45,418 nt of DNA from DASUFP01 sp036274495 (GTDB lineage Bacteria; Bacteroidota; Bacteroidia; AKYH767-A; OLB10): contig DASUFP010000064.1 in the NCBI GenBank assembly GCA_036274495.1, positions 1 to 45,418 of the forward strand, in the 5' to 3' direction. Made by a program: the position numbers and the translations under genes. A model generated the notes under the pieces. It made no database searches. It was not told the origin of the DNA and saw only the letters and a program-made list of their open reading frames with translations. Positions within the stretch are counted from its first letter, which is position 1. The number at the start of each line of letters is the position of its first letter. Shown one piece after another: positions 22,955 to 31,003 of this stretch.

Positions 22955-24715
22955 TCATAGCGGATACATAACCGGCACCATGATTAAAATAATGGCGACT
23001 AAAATGATTGTTAAAAGCATTCCCGTTTTAAAGAAATCCATAAATTTATAATTACCGGGACCATATACCAGAATACAACTCGGTTCGAAGGGAGTAATAA
23101 GTGAAACCGACGCCGACAACATAACTGTAAGTGCAAACGTTATGGGATTCACATGCATGGTATTCGCCGCCTGTAACGCAACAGGCAGCACCACCATTGC
23201 AGCAGCGGCATTTGACATGGGCTGCGTAAGAAAGACCGTTAATATGGCAAAAGCACCAAGTACGGCAAGAGGTCCGAACTGGATAAACGTTGCAATCAGA
23301 TGATCGGAGAGAAACTGGGCAGTGCCTGTTTTCTCCATCGCAATACCAAAACTCGACATACCTCCAATAAGTACCAGTAAATTCCATTCTATTTTCTGAT
23401 AAGCCTCATCGGGTTTAATGCATTTGAATAATACGCATAAAAAAGCAGCGAGCATAAAGGCGATAGAAACGGGAATCAATTCCATGCCACCCAGCAAAAT
23501 GGCACTTGCAAAAAAGGATACGGTAAGTAAAGCATCTCTTTTCGATCGTTTGGGATCAAAATTAAATTCCTGCATTATCAAAAAGTCGCCTCTTTCTTTA
23601 CGGAACTGTATGTTTACCGAAGGGCCCTGTATTAGGAGGCGGTCTCCGATTTTTATTTCAATATCTCCTATCTTATCGGAAAGCGTCTGCCCCTCACGGT
23701 TAATAGCCATTACCAGCAAACCAAATCTTCGCTTAAACTGAGCTTCTCTTATGGTTTGACCAACAAAGTCGTTGGAGGGAATCACAAATACTTCAGCTAC
23801 CCGGATGTCCTCGGTTTCCATGTCCTTGCTTGCAAGTGCTTCGGTATATATTTCTATTCCATTGTATTTTCGGAGCTTCATAAGCTCTTCCATATTTCCC
23901 TCAACAAGCAAAATATCATTTGCCTCAATTACCGAATAGCCGTTGGCGATGCTGTTTTGCTTGTCGCGAATGATATTGAGTATTTTGAAGCCAAGCTGAC
24001 TAAGCAGTGTGTCACGTACTTTTTGACCAACAATAGGAGAGTCGGGCTTTATAAGTATTTCAGTAAAATAATGTTTGCCTTCCAGTTCCTTAACCATGTC
24101 AACATCACGTTTCCCGGGTAAGATCCTGATACCAATTGTAGCCATAAACACGAGACCTACCAGAAACATAACGAGGCCTATAAGTGAAAAGTCGAACATG
24201 CCGAACGTCGGATAACCGTGTTTCGACAAATAAGCATTAACGGCAATATTGGTGGAGGTGCCTATTACGGTACAAGTGCCTCCCAGGATGGAAGCAAAAG
24301 CTACCGGCATCAGCAATTTAGAAGGGCTGATGCGTAATTTCCGAGCCATACCCGCAATCGGAGCAACATACATAGCGGTAACAGTTGTGTTATTCATAAA
24401 GGCCGAAGTCACCCCAACTGTCGACATAATATAGGCAGGAATCCATTTCAGCTTCTTTTTGGGAATTCGGATGAACCGTTCACCTATGATATCAAGTACG
24501 CCCGCTTTTTGCATGGCTCCTCCTACAACAAAAATGGAAGCAAGCATTATTATAAAATCACTGCCAAATCCTTTAAAAGCCTCCTGAGGAGTAAGAATAC
24601 CCAGTGAAGTGAGCACAATCAGCAGCCCGACAGTAACTATATCTACCGTAAATTTTTCAGTAGCAAAAAGAATAATTACCAGACAAAGCAGTCCGAGTAC
24701 AAGTACAATTTCCAT
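22955..24715 (-). CDS. SLC13/DASS-type permease with two RCK_C domains
   Basis: The 586-residue inner-membrane protein has hydrophobic segments at both ends and a soluble central insert. The N-terminal half carries GGAMQKAGVLDIIGER, the MNNTTVTAM loop and the GTSTNIAVN motif typical of the SLC13/citrate transporter superfamily, and the second half mirrors them with QPMSNAAAAMVVLPVA. Between them, about 205-385, are two TrkA-C/RCK_C-like domains (LSQLGFKILNIIRDK, EANDILLVEGNMEEL; FKRRFGLLVMAINREG, IKIGDRLLIQGPS). This architecture is that of putative sulfate or dicarboxylate sodium symporters (SLT/YfbS type). Substrate is unknown. It is monocistronic. Confidence 0.88.
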   Translation of the reverse strand: MEIVLVLGLLCLVIILFATEKFTVDIVTVGLLIVLTSLGILTPQEAFKGFGSDFIIMLASIFVVGGAMQKAGVLDIIGERFIRIPKKKLKWIPAYIMSTVGVTSAFMNNTTVTAMYVAPIAGMARKLRISPSKLLMPVAFASILGGTCTVIGTSTNIAVNAYLSKHGYPTFGMFDFSLIGLVMFLVGLVFMATIGIRILPGKRDVDMVKELEGKHYFTEILIKPDSPIVGQKVRDTLLSQLGFKILNIIRDKQNSIANGYSVIEANDILLVEGNMEELMKLRKYNGIEIYTEALASKDMETEDIRVAEVFVIPSNDFVGQTIREAQFKRRFGLLVMAINREGQTLSDKIGDIEIKIGDRLLIQGPSVNIQFRKERGDFLIMQEFNFDPKRSKRDALLTVSFFASAILLGGMELIPVSIAFMLAAFLCVLFKCIKPDEAYQKIEWNLLVLIGGMSSFGIAMEKTGTAQFLSDHLIATFIQFGPLAVLGAFAILTVFLTQPMSNAAAAMVVLPVALQAANTMHVNPITFALTVMLSASVSLITPFEPSCILVYGPGNYKFMDFFKTGMLLTIILVAIILIMVPVMYPL

Positions 24716-24856
24716 AGTTTAGTTGTGCCGGATAAAAGTACTAAAAATGTGGCTGCAAGATAAGGAATAACACCGGAGCCCCAATACCGGAAATCAATTT
24801 GTTATAAAAGTCCAAACGCACATCCGTTTCGTACGGCAGGACTGTTTTACCTGTTC

Positions 24857-26845
24857 TTATTGCAATGGCAGGTTAATAGTGAATTCAGTAAATTGCCCCT
24901 CTTCGGAAGCTATTTCCATTTTACCGCCGTGGGCAGTAATGATTTCATAACTTATACTTAATCCAAGTCCTGTTCCTTCGCCGGCGGGTTTTGTTGTAAA
25001 AAATGGCTCAAAGATTTTTTCCTTTATTTTAGCCGGAATGCCGGTTCCATTATCATGTATGGTAATAACAGCCATCTCATCGGTATGTCCGGTTTTTACC
25101 GTTACGCAAGGTTTGAAATCAGGTTCAACAACTTGTTTTTTGTGTAGGGCATAAAAGGCATTATTAAAAATATTAATCAAAACCCTGCTTATTTCCTGTC
25201 CGGCAATTAAAATTTCAGGCAGGTTTTTATCCGGAATAAATTGCAGTTCGCAGGTAAAGGAGGGGTAAAATGCACGAACGCCCTGATACGATAATGTCAG
25301 AAATTCTTCAATAAGAGTATTCAGATTGTAAAACGTCTTTTCGGCATTACCGGTTCGGCTGTGTTCAAGCATGCTTTTAACGATGGAGTCGGCACGTTGA
25401 CCATGTTTATTTATTTTCTGAAGATTAACCAGCAAATCGTTCATCAATTCTTTTCTCTCCGATTCGTTTTCAACAAGGTTTAGGTCGGCAATGATATCAA
25501 GTGCCATTGCCGAAAAATTATTTACAAAATTGAGCGGGTTTTTAATTTCGTGGGCAATTCCGGCTGTGAGATGCCCCAGACTTGCCATTTTTTCGTGGCT
25601 GATAAGTTGTTCCTGGGTGTTGCGAAGATGCTCGTAGGCTGTAGCCAGTTCGCGGTTTGCTTTCTGACGAATTAAATAACGGCTGTAGAGTAGGATAAAG
25701 AGGAGCAAAAACAATAAACCAATAAGTACGGAGCCTTTTAACAGCAGCTCCTGATTTCTTTTTTGGTTTTCGAGTTGTAAAATTTCATTTTGTTTTTGAG
25801 AAATAAGCTGTTGCAACTCGAGACCCGCTATAATCCGGGAGTTTTCTGTGTTGAAAAGTGTGTCTTTCAAATTATGATACTTTTCGGAATACAGGAGGGC
25901 GTCCGAAAAATCGCCGCTTTCCTTTGCAAGCTGATACAATGAATAATAGGCGTCAGAAGCCACGGATTGTTCATTGATGCTGTCGGCCAGAAGTGCCGCA
26001 TGAGAGACAACCCGTTTTGCTTCAGCAATGTTTCCAAGCATTTTATAAGCATCGGCAATTATTATTTCCGATTTTGCAATACCTGTTTTGTTGTCTGTTG
26101 CACTCAAATAATCAAGTGTCTGGTTTGCATAGGTCATTGCCTTTTCAGGCTGTTTCAGCTTTAAAAATACTTCGGCCATATACACCTTAATCTGGTTCGT
26201 TCGCAGGGTATCGGCCTTGGTGGCATCCAGGTTCAGCAACTCGTTAAATGTTTCAATAGCCTCACTGTATCTGTTTAATTGGGTCAGATCAATTGCAATC
26301 AGATACTTTAAAGTGGCAAGCATTTCACTGTCTCCGGCTTGTAATGCATATCCGGAAGCATTAGTGTATTCAGTAATTGATTTTTCGTAACTCTTTTGCA
26401 GGTAATAGGCGAGTCCGTTTTGCATCGATGCCCTTGCAAGGCCTTTATTGTCGTTCAGTTTTTGTGCAACGTTAAAAGCTGCCATACTCGACCGCAATGC
26501 TGCTGAAGTGTTGTATAAATTTAGGTATACTGTTGAGAGTGTATTTTTTATTGCGATTATTCCGGGTTTGTAACCGGACGCAAGTACCTTATCCTGCACT
26601 TCAAGCACCCGTTTCAGAACCTCACTATCGTTGGTGCTGAATTTTACCAGCCTGTTTGTTTGTGAAATCAACAATTCTATCTGAGCAGTATCAGGTTCGC
26701 TGATATTCAGTAATATGCTTATGGAATCGCCGGTGGCAGGTTGCTTCACCGGCTGACCCATTATTATCAGGGGCAGTAGAATTCCCGCGATCATAATACA
26801 GATCACGTACCGACAAAAAGAACATAGGCCCGGTTTACAGAGCAT
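24857..26845 (-). CDS. TPR-sensor hybrid histidine kinase, membrane-bound
   Basis: The 662-residue kinase starts with a signal or membrane segment (about 13-30), followed by a periplasmic TPR-like helical sensor (about 90-330), a coiled coil (343-368), a second membrane segment (370-391) and a cytoplasmic transmitter. The H-box has the phosphoaccepting H432 in GIAHEIKNPLNF, then the N-box NNAFYALHKKQ, G1 DNGTGIP, F-box FEPFFTTK and G2 GTGLGLSI. All catalytic boxes are intact. No receiver domain is fused and no response regulator is adjacent, so it is an orphan kinase. TPR-sensor kinases are common in Bacteroidota; the signal is unknown. Two small secreted paralogues are encoded upstream on the same strand. 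Confidence 0.93.
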   Translation of the reverse strand: MLCKPGLCSFCRYVICIMIAGILLPLIIMGQPVKQPATGDSISILLNISEPDTAQIELLISQTNRLVKFSTNDSEVLKRVLEVQDKVLASGYKPGIIAIKNTLSTVYLNLYNTSAALRSSMAAFNVAQKLNDNKGLARASMQNGLAYYLQKSYEKSITEYTNASGYALQAGDSEMLATLKYLIAIDLTQLNRYSEAIETFNELLNLDATKADTLRTNQIKVYMAEVFLKLKQPEKAMTYANQTLDYLSATDNKTGIAKSEIIIADAYKMLGNIAEAKRVVSHAALLADSINEQSVASDAYYSLYQLAKESGDFSDALLYSEKYHNLKDTLFNTENSRIIAGLELQQLISQKQNEILQLENQKRNQELLLKGSVLIGLLFLLLFILLYSRYLIRQKANRELATAYEHLRNTQEQLISHEKMASLGHLTAGIAHEIKNPLNFVNNFSAMALDIIADLNLVENESERKELMNDLLVNLQKINKHGQRADSIVKSMLEHSRTGNAEKTFYNLNTLIEEFLTLSYQGVRAFYPSFTCELQFIPDKNLPEILIAGQEISRVLINIFNNAFYALHKKQVVEPDFKPCVTVKTGHTDEMAVITIHDNGTGIPAKIKEKIFEPFFTTKPAGEGTGLGLSISYEIITAHGGKMEIASEEGQFTEFTINLPLQ

Positions 26846-26927
26846 AATTTTAGTAACCTGATTTAATATTTCGAACCCGATTCAAAAACTGAATCTTGTC
26901 AAAAAAAAGTAAACAATAATTTTCCCG

Positions 26928-27470
26928 TTAACGGAGTTCTGTCCTGCCGTCTGCAGTATGGATTAAATACTGCAGGCAATTCACGGGACACCAGTTATTA
27001 GGAGCATACTTTGAAACGGAAACCGCTTTGGCTTCCCAAACACCGGGACTGATTTCAACCATATTTACACCGGAAAGTAATACAAACAGCCCTTTCGCCT
27101 TTCCCGGAATTACCCGGCCTGTTGCATCCAATCCTATGGCATACGCAACCGCATTGACATCGGGATTGGTGAATAGTGCAGTAAAGGCATCTTTTGTAAA
27201 TACACCTCCGGTTATATGATCACAGGTTGATCCGTATGCATCCTTAAATTGCACGGCATATGTGTAGGCGCTGTCATCGGTAAGAACAACAGACGGTGCA
27301 TAGCCTTTTGTAGTTGCTTCAATTGCAGCCAAATCAGATTTACATCTTTCCAGTTCAGCTGAACAACTTTCCGCTGCCAGCGTTTTTACTTCCAGATCAG
27401 AGTACAAACTGTATGAGTAAACGGATAATCCGGCCACGGCAATCAATGAAACAATTAGGGGAGCTTTCAT
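26928..27470 (-). CDS. Small exported protein, NxWCPxNC family, copy 1
   Basis: This 180-residue protein has an N-terminal hydrophobic segment (about 4-22) and then a short coiled-coil-like region with two cysteines (SCSAELERCKSDLAAIEATT). The rest resembles the next gene: GGVFTKDAFTALF, then VNAVAYAIGLDATGRVIPG, LFVLLSGVNMV and the ending YAPNNWCPVNCLQY. The shared ending NxWCPxNC, with two cysteines two residues apart (CPVNC), suggests a disulphide or metal site. The family was not recognised. It lies 11 nt after copy 2, so the two are cotranscribed, with the histidine kinase 82 nt further on the same strand. Confidence 0.75.
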   Translation of the reverse strand: MKAPLIVSLIAVAGLSVYSYSLYSDLEVKTLAAESCSAELERCKSDLAAIEATTKGYAPSVVLTDDSAYTYAVQFKDAYGSTCDHITGGVFTKDAFTALFTNPDVNAVAYAIGLDATGRVIPGKAKGLFVLLSGVNMVEISPGVWEAKAVSVSKYAPNNWCPVNCLQYLIHTADGRTELR

Positions 27471-27481
27471 GATAGTAGGAT

Positions 27482-27964
27482 TTAAAAGTTAAGACAATTA
27501 GTAGGACACCAGAGATTAGGTGAATAATTATTGGAGGATGCGGATACGATTACCGGATTTCCGTTCTTATCGTTTTCGATTTTAACACCTCCGACAATGA
27601 TAAAAACAGAACCTGTTTTTAAAATTCTGCCGGTAGGGTCGGTTGCCAGACGGTAAGCGATACCATTAAAATTACCGCCGCACATCAGCGAATCAAGTAC
27701 CGATTTTGACAAAACGCCACCATAAATGTCATCGGAGCGGCTGTTGGCCATTTGTACATAGGCGTTTGCTGTTGCTGAGGCCGATTCCCTGCTGATGAAT
27801 TCAGGTTCTGCAAATCCGTTTATCGAAGTATAATTGCAGGGCTGTGCGGAAGGTTCCAGGGATGCAAGATCAATTTCTTTATTATCAGCCGTTGAGCGCA
27901 TTTGTAACCCCATTACAACAATAATCGCTGCTAATAGAATATTAAGAAATGACTGGATTTTCAT
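27482..27964 (-). CDS. Small exported protein, NxWCPxNC family, copy 2
   Basis: This 160-residue protein has a signal or anchor segment at about 6-20 (FLNILLAAIIVVMGLQM), a polar spacer, then a domain paralogous to copy 1: YGGVLSKSVLDSLM, FNGIAYRLATDPTGRILKTG, VFIIVGGVKIE and the ending YSPNLWCPTNCLNF. Shared features are the GGV(F/L)-K stretch, the (V/I)AYxxxxDxTGR core and the NxWCPxNC end. It lacks the copy 1 coiled coil and has two extra cysteines (QPCNYT and MCGGNF). It is first of the two and follows a promoter region at 27965-28130. No known family was recognised. Confidence 0.75.
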   Translation of the reverse strand: MKIQSFLNILLAAIIVVMGLQMRSTADNKEIDLASLEPSAQPCNYTSINGFAEPEFISRESASATANAYVQMANSRSDDIYGGVLSKSVLDSLMCGGNFNGIAYRLATDPTGRILKTGSVFIIVGGVKIENDKNGNPVIVSASSNNYSPNLWCPTNCLNF

Positions 27965-28130
27965 AATATGTGAGTTTTGATTTACAAGTTGTTAAAGTAA
28001 AAAGTTCTGATGAAATGACAAAATCACCACTAAAACGGGTGACACAGTTCAAAAAAATGGTTCATGAACGAAAAACGGGCACTAATGCTGCTCCGGAAAG
28101 GACACTATAGGTAAGAAACACTTTTAAACT

Positions 28131-28165
28131 AAAATACCCGGACGCTATACTCGTCCGGGTATTTT
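28131..28165. terminator. Bidirectional intrinsic terminator
   Basis: A perfect 14-bp stem pairs AAAATACCCGGACG (28131-28144) with CGTCCGGGTATTTT (28152-28165) around a 7-nt loop. The A/T arms give a T run in either direction. It follows the Met/Cys-rich gene on the minus strand and separates it from the NxWCPxNC pair. Confidence 0.85.
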
Positions 28166-28220
28166 ATAATTATGCAGATCTCGCAGAATCTGTTACCTGA
28201 TCACTGATTTTTTCAGGTGT

Positions 28221-28757
28221 TTATTTTTTCATCATCATTTTCTTTTTCATGTGAGTAGAATCCATAGCATCAGATTTTTCCTCCCATCTCATCCCTTTCA
28301 TATTACATCCTTTTCCCATCGGCATGCATCCGGATTTTCCATCGTGGCATGTGGCATCCATATCGCAGCAATCAGAACTATCACGCATTACGCATTTGCC
28401 ATCTTTCATCATACAACGATCACCCATCCGGAGGCAATCTTCTTCGTCAAAATCACCCATATGCTGCCCATGCATGCCGCCATGCGAACGGCGTATCTCT
28501 TTTTGAATCATCATGCCGCCGTGCATGCCCATTCCGTTACCCATTCTGAAGGTAGTTTCGGTGCAATCGTCGTTACGGTGACGATAGCGGTTGCATCCGC
28601 GAACCAGCTGAACAATCAGCAGGCCGCCGGCAGTGATCAGGACACCCCAGGTAATCAGGCGAATCAGCATTCCCATGTTTTCCGATTTAACCCTTGCCAG
28701 AAAATGGAGGGAGGCTAAAATGGTTAATAAGGTGAGGCAAATTGTAATTGCAAGCAT
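28221..28757 (-). CDS. Met/Cys/His-rich membrane protein
   Basis: The 178-residue protein has two predicted membrane segments near the N-terminus (MLAITICLTLLTILASLHFL and LIRLITWGVLITAGGLLIVQL). A soluble tail of about 120 residues is crowded with Met, His, Cys and acidic residues. Examples are GMHGGMM, HGGMHGQHMGDFDEEDC, MGDRCMMKDGKCVMRD, CCDMDATCHDGKSGCMPMGKGCNMKGM and a final MKKKMMMKK. Such composition is typical of proteins that bind copper or another soft metal, but no named fold was recognised. The open frame extends 25 codons further upstream; ATG 28757 was chosen because the hydrophobic segment starts there. It is downstream of mlaF but probably has its own promoter. Confidence 0.72.
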   Translation of the reverse strand: MLAITICLTLLTILASLHFLARVKSENMGMLIRLITWGVLITAGGLLIVQLVRGCNRYRHRNDDCTETTFRMGNGMGMHGGMMIQKEIRRSHGGMHGQHMGDFDEEDCLRMGDRCMMKDGKCVMRDSSDCCDMDATCHDGKSGCMPMGKGCNMKGMRWEEKSDAMDSTHMKKKMMMKK

Positions 28758-28845
28758 AGCATTGGTTTTTAAATTGGTTAATGAAGTATAAAAGTACTCA
28801 TTTTTTAAAACTTTTGGAAGAGGGGAAAACAAGTGAAATAATCCC

Positions 28846-29592
28846 TTATTTGCGTAAACCCTGCATTATTTTTGAGGCAAACACGAATTCGTCCAGTTCT
28901 GAGTTGCCCGAATGGAGTATCTCATCGGCCCGTCCGCTCCACCATTTTTTCCCTTTGTGAATAAACAGGATGTTTTCACCCATAGTCATTACCGAATTCA
29001 TATCATGGGTATTTATTACTGTCGTTGTCTGATATTCCTCCGTAAGCTCCATGATCAGCTCATCAATTACTATAGAAGTCCTTGGATCAAGCCCGGAGTT
29101 GGGTTCGTCACAATAGAGGTACTTGGGATTCATCGCTATTGCGCGGGCAATGGCAACCCGTTTTTTCATTCCGCCGCTTAATTCAGAAGGAAAAAGTTTA
29201 TTTGAATTGGGGAGGTTTACCCGCTGGAGGCAAAGATTTGCCTTCTCGATTCGTTCCGAAAGGGGCATGTTCGATAACATCATCAGGGGAAACATAACAT
29301 TCTGTTCCACATTCATAGAGTCAAACAGTGCCGATCCCTGAAAAAGCATTCCTATTTCTCTTCTGATAGGACGACGTTCTTTAAAATCCATTTCAGAAAA
29401 ATTTCTCGAATCGTATTCGATACTGCCTTTGTCCACATCAAACAACCCAACCATGCATTTTACGAGCACCGTTTTTCCTGAACCGGATTCTCCTATAACA
29501 AGGTTCACTTTTCCTTTTTCAAAAACGTGCGAAACATTATCCAGCACCGTTCTGCCATAAAAACCTTTCGAAACGTTTTTGACTTCAATCAT
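28846..29592 (-). CDS. mlaF: ABC transporter ATP-binding protein, MlaF-like
   Basis: The 248-residue ATPase has Walker A GESGSGKT (about 34-41), the Q-loop in MLFQGSALF, the signature LSGGMKKRVAIARA, Walker B YLYCDEPNSGLDP and the H-loop NTHD. The MLFQGSALFDS segment and the DEPNSGLDP form fit the MlaF/Ttg2A branch, which with MlaE powers phospholipid movement between the inner and outer membranes. It overlaps mlaE by 4 nt, so the two are translationally coupled. The MCE substrate-binding protein MlaD is not encoded here. Confidence 0.9.
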   Translation of the reverse strand: MIEVKNVSKGFYGRTVLDNVSHVFEKGKVNLVIGESGSGKTVLVKCMVGLFDVDKGSIEYDSRNFSEMDFKERRPIRREIGMLFQGSALFDSMNVEQNVMFPLMMLSNMPLSERIEKANLCLQRVNLPNSNKLFPSELSGGMKKRVAIARAIAMNPKYLYCDEPNSGLDPRTSIVIDELIMELTEEYQTTTVINTHDMNSVMTMGENILFIHKGKKWWSGRADEILHSGNSELDEFVFASKIMQGLRK

Positions 29593-30329
29593 ACCAGAAT
29601 CAATTGTGTCAGTATGTAATCAAAAATAAGAATCAGCACACTGCTGTAAACTACTGCCCGTGTACTCGACTGACCTACCTCCAGCGCTCCTCCCTGAGTG
29701 TAAAAACCCTGATAAGAAGAGATGCTGACAATTATAAAAGCAAATACTACCGTTTTAATAATAGCAAATGTGATGTTGAACGGTATGAACTGGTATTGCA
29801 GTCCTTTGATAAATTCATTTGACGGGATAACTCCTGATAGTTCTCCGGCAAGCCATCCTCCCATGATTCCCACAAACATGCTGATTAAAACCAGAAAGGG
29901 AGTAATGAAAATGGCGGCAATCATTTTAGGAAGTATCAGATAGCCAGTCGAATTTATACCCATTATTTCAAGCGCATCAATCTGTTCGGTGACGCGCATG
30001 GTTCCGATTTCGGATGCAATGCTGGAGCCTACCTTGCCTGCCAGTACCAGCATGATAATGGTTGGTGAAAATTCAATAATCATGGTGTCGCGCGCTACAA
30101 TACCCGTAACATAAATGGGCACCAGCGGATTTACAAGATTGTAAACCGTTTGAATAGTGATTACAGCTCCCATGAAAACGGAAATAAGCGAAACAATGCC
30201 GAGGGATCCAACTCCAATGGACTCCATTTCTTCCAATACCCGGCGGCGGTAAACCGAGAGTTTTTCAGGCTTCGACAAAAGACTGGCTATTAATAACCAG
30301 TAGCGGCCCAGATGAGTGAGTAGTTGCAT
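29589..30329 (-). CDS. mlaE: ABC transporter permease, MlaE family
   Basis: The 246-residue protein has five to six membrane segments and the MlaE-family landmarks MESIGVGSLGIVSLISVFMG, FSPTIIMLVLAGKVGSSIAS and EIGTMRVTEQIDALEIMGI, the last forming the coupling helix that contacts MlaF. It forms the membrane part of an ABC lipid transporter. It lies upstream of mlaF with a 4-nt overlap. The Bacteroidota MCE component is usually encoded elsewhere in the genome, and it is absent from this window. Lipid substrate and direction are inferred from the family, not from the sequence. Confidence 0.92.
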   Translation of the reverse strand: MQLLTHLGRYWLLIASLLSKPEKLSVYRRRVLEEMESIGVGSLGIVSLISVFMGAVITIQTVYNLVNPLVPIYVTGIVARDTMIIEFSPTIIMLVLAGKVGSSIASEIGTMRVTEQIDALEIMGINSTGYLILPKMIAAIFITPFLVLISMFVGIMGGWLAGELSGVIPSNEFIKGLQYQFIPFNITFAIIKTVVFAFIIVSISSYQGFYTQGGALEVGQSSTRAVVYSSVLILIFDYILTQLILV

Positions 30330-30456
30330 AAACAGGTTCAGAATGCGCGGATAAAGTTAGTGATATTTGCCTGTGTGCTGATTCCCGGCTGTTGTCTTAC
30401 AATTGAAATTGAATGATTCCGATCGCTTTTTCACCCTTTTGAGCCCGTTGCTGACG

Positions 30457-30464
30457 TACCTTTG
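30457..30464 (+). promoter_or_regulatory. -7 element of the small lipoprotein gene
   Basis: TACCTTTG matches TAnnTTTG, with a TTTG 15 nt upstream. Transcription would start near 30470, which excludes the in-frame start at 30403 and supports ATG 30484. Confidence 0.55.
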
Positions 30465-30483
30465 TCGTATTACACCCTTTTAC

Positions 30484-30657
30484 ATGCACCGCATTTATAA
30501 ATCCGGACTCTGTTTTCTGTTTCTTGTTATGCTGACGGGATGCGGCCTTTTTAAAAAAAAATGCGACTGCCCTAAATTCGGTCAAAAACCTTTGAATCAG
30601 AGTGAACGGGCACTGGCGCACCACGATGTTCCCAATCACCCGGGGTCGGCTGATTAA
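30484..30657 (+). CDS. Small lipoprotein with CDCPKFG motif
   Basis: The 57-residue precursor (MHRIYKSGLCFLFLVMLTGC...) has a short positively charged start, a hydrophobic core and a clear lipobox, LTGC, so the mature form is a lipid-anchored peptide of about 38 residues. It begins CGLFKKKCDCPKFGQKP and ends in a His-rich stretch (AHHDVPNHPG). The CDCPKFG cluster is seen in other tiny Bacteroidota lipoproteins, recalled from general knowledge. The function is unknown. Its stop lies 79 nt before feoA, so a joint transcript with feoAB is possible. The longer frame to 30403 was rejected because of the -7 element between. Confidence 0.7.
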   Translation: MHRIYKSGLCFLFLVMLTGCGLFKKKCDCPKFGQKPLNQSERALAHHDVPNHPGSAD

Positions 30658-30736
30658 AATCATCCTTTCATTTTGTATTTCTTCATTACTTTAGCGCAAT
30701 AATTTTATTTTGAATGATTCTAAATAAGACTGCGTT

Positions 30737-30976
30737 ATGAGTGAGCAATCGACCCGCTTATCTGGAGTAGAAGTTGGGCAAAGCTGTGTGATTGAGGCTT
30801 TTACAGATGACGAAATGAAGCTTAAATTGCTCGAAATGGGATGTTTGCCGGGCGAAACCGTTGTCATTGACCGGTTGGCTCCCATGGGGGATCCAATGGC
30901 CATTCAGGTTGCCGGTTCTATCATCAGCATTCGTATGCACGAGGCCTTTAACGTTATTGTCAGGCCTTTATCCTGA
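30737..30976 (+). CDS. feoA: Ferrous iron transport protein A
   Basis: The 79-residue protein is a small SH3-like FeoA domain: LSGVEVGQSCVIEAFT, LKLLEMGCLPGETVVIDR, then QVAGSIISIRMHEAFNVIV. FeoA supports the FeoB permease in Fe(II) uptake, probably by binding it on the cytoplasmic face. ATG at 30737 is followed after 27 nt by the feoB start, confirming an operon. No Fur box was identified by eye. Confidence 0.93.
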   Translation: MSEQSTRLSGVEVGQSCVIEAFTDDEMKLKLLEMGCLPGETVVIDRLAPMGDPMAIQVAGSIISIRMHEAFNVIVRPLS

Positions 30977-31003
30977 TATCTAATCATCAATATTTTTCAG
31001 GCT

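Noticed and set aside
26860..26900. GGGTTCGAAAT resembling a tRNA T-arm on the minus strand
   Set aside because: No acceptor stem, D-arm or anticodon arm can be built around it.
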